A stretch of DNA of 12,128 nt from Spirulina sp. DLM2.Bin59 (GTDB lineage Bacteria; Cyanobacteriota; Cyanobacteriia; Cyanobacteriales; Spirulinaceae): contig RECT01000135.1 in assembly GCA_007693875.1 (NCBI GenBank), forward strand, positions 1 through 12,128, in the 5' to 3' direction. Below are positions 7,110-12,128 of this stretch, piece after piece (the stretch's first letter is position 1; each line of letters starts with the position of its first letter). Under the pieces are notes generated by a model, which was given only the letters and a program-made list of their open reading frames with translations, was not told where the DNA came from and made no database searches. The position numbers were made by a program, and so were the translations under genes.

Positions 7110-7227
7110 AGCACTACCCACAGCCCCATATTTAGCTCACATTCCGCAGGTCAAGACTAATTGTGTTCGTGAACGGTGCGTCAGACACAATTCAACCAAA
7201 ATACCGACTACTTTTTTGATTTAACTG
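7110..7227 (+). other. Intergenic region with long-loop inverted repeat
   Basis: 118 bases between the Uma2 gene and the peptidase-like gene. AATTGTGT (7159-7166) and ACACAATT (7185-7192) form a perfect 8-bp inverted repeat around an 18-nt spacer, which itself contains GTTCGTGAAC-type symmetry (7165-7174). No T-run follows, so it is not a standard terminator. It could be an operator, a mobile-element remnant or a processed RNA hairpin. A stop codon in frame just before 7228 fixes the earliest start of the next gene. Confidence 0.45.
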
Positions 7228-7881
7228 ATGAGAAAACTACAAACGGTTAAAGCTTTGGAAGAGTTGGGGAGAGTCCAGCTCTCCAAAAGCTTTTTTATGC
7301 GGGAGTTTTTGTATTCAGAAATCTCGCAAATCGAGGGGATTCCTAATATTCCTGATAACCCTGAGCTAGTGATCGCCGCAGGCAAAAACCTGTGTGAGAA
7401 GGTGCTTGAACCCATTCAAGATATCCTTGGTCGTATCAGCATTCGCTCAGCTTATCGGTCTTGTTCAGTGAATGCTAAAGGCGCAGAGCGTAAGAACCAG
7501 TACAATTGCGGTAGCAATGAGTCTAACTATGCAGGACATATTTGGGATGTGAGAGACTCAGAAGGGTATATGGGGGCAACAGCTTGTATTGTTGTCACCT
7601 CATTTATTCCATACTATGAACAGACTCAAGATTGGACGGCTTTAGCTTGGTGGATTCACGACCACATTGATGCTTACACAAGGATGACCTTCTTCCCAAA
7701 GTATGCAGCATTTAATATAAGTTGGCGTGAAAATCCTGATGCTTCAAAGGTAATTTATAGCTATGTTAAAAATCCACATACTGGTAAGAGTGGATATTTA
7801 ACAAAAAGAGGAATGGACAATTATTCAGGTTGCCATGAGCAGTTTTACCGGACATTTATTAAGCAGTTGCCGTCTAAATAA
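7228..7881 (+). CDS. Peptidase M15-like domain protein, possibly inactive
   Basis: The product has 217 residues, without signal peptide or membrane segment, so it is predicted to be cytoplasmic. It resembles an M15 (D-Ala-D-Ala carboxypeptidase-like) family conserved in bacteria. Conserved blocks: LSKSFFMREFLYSEI (18-32), NIPDNPELVIAAGKNLCEKVLEP (40-62), GRISIRSAYRS (68-78), then HIWDVRD with a candidate metal ligand pair (His and Asp). WWIHDHID, FFPKYAAFNISWRENP and the C-terminal LTKRGMDNYSG...H follow. In relatives I recall, the W-H dipeptide in the FNISW block supplies a third zinc ligand; here it is W-R. If that recollection holds, the site is damaged or altered. The start at 7228 follows an in-frame TAA immediately upstream; an internal ATG at 7297 would cut into a conserved block. 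Role in the island is unknown; wall hydrolysis by a protein without export signal seems unlikely. Confidence 0.55.
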   Translation: MRKLQTVKALEELGRVQLSKSFFMREFLYSEISQIEGIPNIPDNPELVIAAGKNLCEKVLEPIQDILGRISIRSAYRSCSVNAKGAERKNQYNCGSNESNYAGHIWDVRDSEGYMGATACIVVTSFIPYYEQTQDWTALAWWIHDHIDAYTRMTFFPKYAAFNISWRENPDASKVIYSYVKNPHTGKSGYLTKRGMDNYSGCHEQFYRTFIKQLPSK

Positions 7882-8022
7882 TACCAATTCTCTAAATTCT
7901 AGTGATAGAGAGAAGAGAGTAGAGAGTAGAGAGACCGTATTCCTCGTTACTTCTGCCAAGTAATGCCCTCCCCGAGGGCTTCCGCTAAAGGCTGTAAATC
8001 TAGTAGTTGATGGGCAAAAGGT
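7882..8022 (+). other. Intergenic region with purine tandem repeat and small hairpin
   Basis: 141 bases. A purine-rich tract at 7907-7934 contains AGAGAGT twice in tandem (7914-7920, 7921-7927) and a third near copy (7928-7934). GCCCTC (7965-7970) and GAGGGC (7974-7979) form a 6-bp stem with a 3-nt loop, 43 nt before the next ATG; no T-run follows. I see no clear promoter for the next gene. Confidence 0.4.
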
Positions 8023-8595
8023 ATGGAAATATCAAAACTTAGTGGTTCAGAGCTAGTTTCAGAAGCCAATGTGACAGTTCAAGATTTTTGGGCTTGGGCT
8101 TATTCTGATATCTTGTCTAATCGGAATCGTTCTGTGTTTGCTGAATTTTTGGTTGCAGTGGCATTAAATTTGACACACCAACCGAGAATTGAATGGGATG
8201 CAGTCGATTTAACGTATGGCGATAAAAAGATTGAGGTAAAATCATCAGCCTATGTTCAAAGTTGGCAGCAAAGAAAACTATCAAAAATTAATTTTGATAT
8301 CGCCAAAAAAAGAGGATGGGATTCTAAAGAAAATGTCATGGCTGACCAAGAGAGTCGTAGTGCTGATTGTTATATTTTTTGTGTTTACGAGGAGCAGGAC
8401 ACGCAAAAGGTCAACATTCTTAATCTGGATAAATGGTCATTTATCGTTGTTGCGACAGAAAAACTAAATGAGGTATTTGGCAATCAAAAGAGCGTTTCGC
8501 TGAATCGGCTTCAGCCGTTGGGTCAAGCCGTCAACTATGGTGATCTAAAACGTGAAATTGATCTGGTTTTAGGTGTGAAAAATGGCACGGTTTAA
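8023..8595 (+). CDS. Putative PD-(D/E)XK nuclease, lone restriction-endonuclease-like
   Basis: The product has 190 residues and is soluble. Predicted catalytic core: E41 in VFAEFLVAVALNL (38-50), then RIEWDAVDLTYGDKKIEVKSSAYVQSW (55-81), with D59 or D62, E71 and K73. This is a strand-hairpin-strand core with EVK, typical of PD-(D/E)XK endonucleases. The stretch SSAYVQSWQQRKLSKINFDI looks like a conserved continuation that I have seen in small stand-alone nuclease-like proteins of many bacteria, recalled from memory. ADCYIFCVYEE (114-124) and WSFIVVATEKLNEVFG form the next strands and helix. No cognate methyltransferase, helicase or ATPase is in the window, so its self/non-self control is unknown. 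It is AT-rich, HIP1-free and the last gene of the island before the convergent block. A role in phage defence is possible but only inferred. Confidence 0.65.
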   Translation: MEISKLSGSELVSEANVTVQDFWAWAYSDILSNRNRSVFAEFLVAVALNLTHQPRIEWDAVDLTYGDKKIEVKSSAYVQSWQQRKLSKINFDIAKKRGWDSKENVMADQESRSADCYIFCVYEEQDTQKVNILNLDKWSFIVVATEKLNEVFGNQKSVSLNRLQPLGQAVNYGDLKREIDLVLGVKNGTV

Positions 8596-8770
8596 CAATC
8601 TTCATCAGCACCAACCGTGAAGAGATCAAAATAACATGAACGCACTATTTCATTTTTTAGGTATCCTAAGTTGAGAGCAGAATGAGGCATTTTCCTGAGG
8701 CTATTTGTGATCAAGATGGAGGGGCGAAAAAGTTAAACCTTTCGCCCCTAATGGGGGATAGACAAGGGAA
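8596..8770. other. Convergent intergenic region
   Basis: 175 bases between convergent genes. Apart from the hairpin listed at 8720-8749, nothing is evident: one tiny open frame (8636-8674, 12 codons) has no support. HIP1 sites resume at 8951 just beyond it, so the right edge of the low-GC island lies in or near here. Confidence 0.6.
8720..8749. terminator. Perfect 10-bp hairpin between convergent genes, likely bidirectional terminator
   Basis: AGGGGCGAAA (8720-8729) pairs perfectly with TTTCGCCCCT (8740-8749) around a 10-nt loop. It lies 125 nt after the plus-strand nuclease stop and 21 nt after the minus-strand radical-SAM stop. There is no long T-run on either side, so intrinsic termination is plausible but not certain, though the position favours it. 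Confidence 0.55.
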
Positions 8771-11428
8771 TCACGCCAAAATTAGCCGCTCCCGGTGGGC
8801 GTGGACTAACTGGATGGCTGCGCCGCTGATTTGACTGAGGAGATAAACACAATGCTCCGGTTGTAATACCGTGCCATCGTTGCGACATTGACCCCGATAG
8901 TGAATTTTTGCCGTTGAGCCTTGGGACTCGATGAGGGTTAAAGCCAAGAGGCGATCGCGCAAATTCACCGATTTTAATTTCCCCGATTTTGTCCGCTTCT
9001 CAAACCAACATTCCTCACGCTCCCAAACCGCCGTCACCCAATCCTGCCATTGGGGATCGGCTGCCTCAGTGGTGAGGGTTAACGTATATTCCGCCGCCTC
9101 GAGGAGCTTGTTGGCCGAAGGAGCCTTGATGTCCACCAACTCCAAATCATAGAGAGGGAGATCCGCCGGTAATGTCCGCAATAATCGCTCCTGAAAATCC
9201 GCAAACTCCAAGGGTTTCGTTAACTCAAAATCGACAATTTCACCGCTGCTGGTCATGCCGAGACTGAGGGCATTGGTGATCGCAATCCGCGGCCCCGGAT
9301 GAAACCCCCCTGTAAAGGCAATGGGGAGAGAAGCCCGACGGGTGAGGCGATCAAACAGCCGCACCAAATCCAAATGGCCCAAAAACCGCAATTCCCCCAA
9401 CTTGCCAAACCGCAGCCGCCACCGTTGCGCCCGGGTTTGGTTCGCTTCAAACTGACCGGCAAAGGCAGGGATCGGCGGCACATCCTGAACAATATTGTGG
9501 CCAAAATCATCGCCACAGATGCCACATTGCGAACAGCCCTCAAAGGCACAGTCCGGAACCACCGTTTCCGCTAACGCCCGCTGTAAATCCGCCTTCAGCC
9601 ATTCCTTATCAATGCCCGTATTGATGTGATCCCAGGGTAAAGGCGCGTTGAGCCGTTCATCCCAACTAAAACGGCGTTTCCATTGGGGAGAGGCCGCCCG
9701 CAGATTTTCCACATTGCCGATCGCCTCATTGTCCACCGCCATCACATTCCATTCCCCTTCCTCAATTTGGCGGTATTTCCAGGTGAGATCAGAGGCGGCG
9801 ATCGCCTCCCCCCAAGCCCCAAAGGCCCGGTCTAAATTGTCCCACCAGGCATCCATCCCCGCCCCCAATTCCCAAGCCTTACGAATCACGGGAGCCAGAC
9901 GGCGATCGCCCCGCCCCACAAAATCCTCCATGGCGGAAATGCGCACATCGGTGAAATTCGCCTTAATCCCCCGCATCTGCTTAAACTCCCCCCACAGCAG
10001 TTCTTTTTTCCGGGCAAACTCCGCCGTCGATACCGAATGCCATTGGAACGGGGTATGGGGTTTGGGGGTGAAGTTGGAAATGGTCACATTAAAATCAAGG
10101 CGTTTGCGCCCCTGCACCACACATTCCTGCCGCAACCAGCGCATCGTTTCGGCAATGCCCAAAACATCCACATCGGTTTCCCCCGGCAAGCCGATCATGA
10201 AATAAAGTTTCACCTTATCCCAACCCTGCTCAACGGCGGTTTTCACCCCCCGCAATAGCTCCTCATTGGTGAGGCCCTTATTAATCACATCCCGGAGCCG
10301 TTGCGTTCCCGCTTCCGGGGCAAACGTCAGGCTCATTTGCCGCGTCCCCCCCAAAATATTGGCAATATTTTCATCAAAGCGATCGACCCGCTGACTGGGC
10401 AAAGCAAGGGAAACATTCTCATCCTTGAGGCGGTTTTTAATCTCCATCCCCACCGCCGGTAACGCCAGATAATCCGAACAACTCAGGGACAACAGCGAAA
10501 ACTCATTATGGCCCGTCGCCCGCATCCCCTCTTCAATGGCATTAATCACCTGTTCCGGCTCCACATCCCGCGCCGGCCGCGTCAACATCCCCGGCTGACA
10601 AAACCGACAGCCCCGAGTACAACCGCGCCGAATTTCCACCGTGAGGCGATCGTGTACCGTCTCCACATAGGGGACTAAACCAATGGAATATGACGGCATC
10701 GGAGCCGCCACCCGCCGCAAAATCCGTGCCGGGACATCGGGATGATTGGGATGCACTGAACCATCGGCGGCCATGTCGTAAAACATCGGCACATAAACCC
10801 CCGGCACTTGGGCTAAATCCAGGAGCAATTCCCGCTTACTTAAACCTTTTCCTTCGGCAATAATTAAGCCAATTTCGGGTAATAATTCCTCCCCATCTCC
10901 TAGGGCGAAAAAGTCGAAAAATTCAGCAAAGGGTTCGGGGTTGGAGGTGGCGGTTTGCCCCCCGGCAAAGATCAGGGGCAGATCAGGCCGCTCCAGCCGT
11001 TCAGCGGCAGTGAGGGGAATCTGAGCCAGATCGAGCATTTCGAGAATATTCGTCATCCCCAGTTCATAGCTCAAACTAAAGCCCAACACATCAAAATCCG
11101 TGAGGGGGCGACGGGCTTCGAGGGCAAACAGCGGGGTTGCCGTGGCCCGCAGTTTGGTGGCGAGGTCAGGGGCGGGAAGGTAGGCGCGATCGCACAGTTG
11201 GGCCGGCTGGGCGTTGAGGATGTTGTAGAGGATGATATGGCCCAGGTTGGACGCGCCCACTTCGTAAACTTCGGGATAGGTCAAAACCCAACGCACCGTC
11301 GCCTTGTCCCAAGGCTTATGGACGGCCCCTAACTCATTCCCTAGGTAGCGGGCGGGTTTATTAATTTCAGGGGTAAGGAGTTGGTCAAGGGTCAAGGTCT
11401 CTAGCTCCGGCACGATTCGGCCCTCCAT
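8771..11428 (-). CDS. Radical SAM protein fused to DUF2344-like domain (TIGR03960/TIGR03936 type)
   Basis: The product has 885 residues. The ATG at 11428 is preferred because AGGGG lies just upstream and MEGRIVPELETLTLDQLL is the typical N-terminus; the open frame reaches 11701 but the extra 91 residues are unconserved. Domain order: an N-terminal B12-binding-like region (about 40-245, with FDVLGFSLSYE and FAGGQTATSNPEPFAEFFD), a radical SAM core with CTRGCRFC (C270, C274, C277) binding the 4Fe-4S cluster, a cysteine group CAFEGCSQCGICG (about 627-639), then a C-terminal DUF2344-like domain (about 671-885) beginning RLRFGKLGELRFLGHLDLVRLF. In many bacteria the last domain is a separate gene next to RNase G, suggesting RNA-related work, but the reaction is unknown. 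It lies 79 nt after the FeoC-like gene. Four HIP1 sites fit core genome. Confidence 0.88.
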   Translation of the reverse strand: MEGRIVPELETLTLDQLLTPEINKPARYLGNELGAVHKPWDKATVRWVLTYPEVYEVGASNLGHIILYNILNAQPAQLCDRAYLPAPDLATKLRATATPLFALEARRPLTDFDVLGFSLSYELGMTNILEMLDLAQIPLTAAERLERPDLPLIFAGGQTATSNPEPFAEFFDFFALGDGEELLPEIGLIIAEGKGLSKRELLLDLAQVPGVYVPMFYDMAADGSVHPNHPDVPARILRRVAAPMPSYSIGLVPYVETVHDRLTVEIRRGCTRGCRFCQPGMLTRPARDVEPEQVINAIEEGMRATGHNEFSLLSLSCSDYLALPAVGMEIKNRLKDENVSLALPSQRVDRFDENIANILGGTRQMSLTFAPEAGTQRLRDVINKGLTNEELLRGVKTAVEQGWDKVKLYFMIGLPGETDVDVLGIAETMRWLRQECVVQGRKRLDFNVTISNFTPKPHTPFQWHSVSTAEFARKKELLWGEFKQMRGIKANFTDVRISAMEDFVGRGDRRLAPVIRKAWELGAGMDAWWDNLDRAFGAWGEAIAASDLTWKYRQIEEGEWNVMAVDNEAIGNVENLRAASPQWKRRFSWDERLNAPLPWDHINTGIDKEWLKADLQRALAETVVPDCAFEGCSQCGICGDDFGHNIVQDVPPIPAFAGQFEANQTRAQRWRLRFGKLGELRFLGHLDLVRLFDRLTRRASLPIAFTGGFHPGPRIAITNALSLGMTSSGEIVDFELTKPLEFADFQERLLRTLPADLPLYDLELVDIKAPSANKLLEAAEYTLTLTTEAADPQWQDWVTAVWEREECWFEKRTKSGKLKSVNLRDRLLALTLIESQGSTAKIHYRGQCRNDGTVLQPEHCVYLLSQISGAAIQLVHAHRERLILA

Positions 11429-11507
11429 TTTAACCCCTGGAGAAGTGAAGGAAAGAGAATGGAGAAGAGAGGATAGAGTGAAATTGAGATTTCCTTCCCA
11501 CTCCCCT
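11429..11507 (-). other. Gap before radical SAM gene, pyrimidine-rich on the coding strand
   Basis: A 79-nt spacer read on the minus strand as a long pyrimidine-rich stretch (plus strand 11447-11480 is nearly all purine) ending in AGGGG before the ATG. No promoter or hairpin is obvious. Co-transcription from feoB is possible. Confidence 0.4.
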
Positions 11508-11726
11508 TCAACGCCCCAACCATTCATAAGCCTCAAGATGGCTGAGATCGCAACTGGTACAGTCCCCACATTTAGGCGGAGCGGGGAGTTTGCGAATCCG
11601 TCCCTTTTGTACCAGTTTGGCCAGCATGGGCTGAAGACAGGTGCGATCGCTCCGGAAATGGAGGGCCAGATCCCCGATGGAAACCGTGCCGTGATCAGCA
11701 ATGTAGGCTTGGATGGCGGTGAGCAT
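11508..11726 (-). CDS. feoC: FeoC-like iron-sulfur winged-helix protein
   Basis: The product has 72 residues. A winged-helix-like region (about 1-47: AIQAYIADHGTVSIGDLALHF, LQPMLAKLVQKGRIRKL) is followed by a cysteine group KCGDCTSCDLS, with C53, C56 and C59, and a C-terminal EAYEWL. That is the FeoC architecture: a small Fe-S protein that binds FeoB and is thought to sense iron or oxygen or to protect FeoB from proteolysis. Enterobacterial FeoC has four cluster cysteines; here three are clustered and the only other is C30, so the cluster ligands may differ. The ATG at 11726 follows the feoB stop by 5 nt, which strongly supports the assignment. A longer open frame to 11939 overlaps feoB and is rejected. 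The symbol is by similarity of layout and context. Confidence 0.78.
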   Translation of the reverse strand: MLTAIQAYIADHGTVSIGDLALHFRSDRTCLQPMLAKLVQKGRIRKLPAPPKCGDCTSCDLSHLEAYEWLGR

Positions 11727-11731
11727 GGCCG

Positions 11732-12128
11732 TTAGGATTTTTCGGGCAAAAGGCGCGATCGCCCTCGCTGGGGTTGGCTGTAGCGCATCAGGAGGATGGT
11801 GGCGATCGCCCCCACCCCTAGCCCCACAATCCAAGCCGTAGCTGTAGCCGGATGCTGCGTAAACGTCACCACCTGGTAAAACAGCACCGCACTCCAGTAC
11901 CCCAGTCCCGTCGTCCAGAGACCAACAAACGCCGTCCAACCCCCATTGGTTTCCCGATATACCGCCCCCATCGCCGCCACACAGGGGAAATACATCAAGA
12001 TAAACAGCAGATAGGCAAAGGCCCCCACCTGGCGCTCAAACCGCAGGGCCATCTGGCCTACCGTGGTGTAGGCGACATCCTGCTCTGCTGCTACGGCATC
12101 GAGATCGCTAACATCACCAATGGAGAGA
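11732..12128 (-). CDS. feoB: Ferrous iron transport protein B, C-terminal end (truncated by window)
   Basis: FeoB is the inner-membrane Fe(II) permease with an N-terminal GTPase domain. Only the last 131 residues are in the window; the frame stays open to the right edge (the ATG at 12052 is internal). Visible features: RFERQVGAFAYLLFILMYFPCVAAMGAVYRET, a membrane segment with the conserved PC of the FeoB C-terminal gate region, then WTAFVGLWTTGLGYWSAVLFYQVVTF and TATAWIVGLGVGAIATILLMRY as two further membrane segments, ending in a short basic tail. The FeoC-like gene follows after 5 nt. A feoA gene, usually upstream, would be outside the window. HIP1 sites at 11755 and 11802 fit core genome. 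Confidence 0.9.
   Translation of the reverse strand, partial: LSIGDVSDLDAVAAEQDVAYTTVGQMALRFERQVGAFAYLLFILMYFPCVAAMGAVYRETNGGWTAFVGLWTTGLGYWSAVLFYQVVTFTQHPATATAWIVGLGVGAIATILLMRYSQPQRGRSRLLPEKS

Noticed and set aside
7907..7934. AGAGAGT tandem repeat, and a similar purine tract at 11447-11480, as a dispersed repeat family
   Set aside because: The two tracts share only simple purine composition, not a common unit; low complexity explains the likeness.
8636..8674. Small 12-codon peptide gene between the convergent genes
   Set aside because: Too short, no ribosome binding site and no recognisable pattern.
9648..10205. 185-codon plus-strand open frame inside the radical SAM gene
   Set aside because: It is antisense to a strongly recognisable coding region, has no recognisable domain and is explained by GC-rich codon bias of the real gene.
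11429..11701. N-terminal extension of the radical SAM protein by 91 residues
   Set aside because: The extension overlaps the FeoC-like gene on the same strand, is low in family-like sequence, and the ATG at 11428 has a good AGGGG site and the typical N-terminus.

Overview
The window is cyanobacterial. The palindrome GCGATCGC (HIP1, typical of cyanobacterial genomes) occurs 11 times by eye, and a clear hetR gene is present. HetR points to a filamentous cyanobacterium. It does not prove heterocyst formation, because many non-heterocystous filamentous species also carry hetR.

Layout. (1) 2-1778, plus strand: the tail of a type III-A CRISPR-Cas operon, with the C-terminal part of csm5 (cut by the window start) followed 4 nt later by cas6. 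No repeat array is visible. (2) 1840-4739, plus strand: two core genes, typA/bipA (ribosome-associated GTPase) and hetR (master regulator of cell differentiation and patterning). A good sigma-70-type promoter lies before hetR, and its spacer contains a sequence resembling half of a known HetR-binding palindrome. (3) 4740-8700, plus strand: an AT-rich accessory island with no HIP1 site. It holds an orphan antitoxin-like gene, a PD-(D/E)XK nuclease-like gene, an antitoxin/PIN-toxin pair overlapping a Uma2-family gene, an M15-peptidase-like gene and a second lone PD-(D/E)XK gene. (4) 8720-8749: a strong hairpin between the convergent gene blocks. (5) 12128-8771, minus strand: the end of feoB (ferrous iron permease, cut by the window end), a small FeoC-like Fe-S winged-helix gene 5 nt after it, and a long radical-SAM protein fused to a DUF2344-like domain.

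How the genes work together. Csm5 and Cas6 belong to one CRISPR effector and crRNA-maturation pathway. FeoB and the FeoC-like protein belong to Fe(II) uptake. The antitoxin and PIN genes form a VapBC-like toxin-antitoxin unit, with the Uma2 gene translationally linked to it. The island as a whole looks like a small defence/toxin-antitoxin hotspot parked downstream of hetR. None of its lone nucleases can be assigned to a named system from sequence alone, so these are the best candidates for something undescribed.
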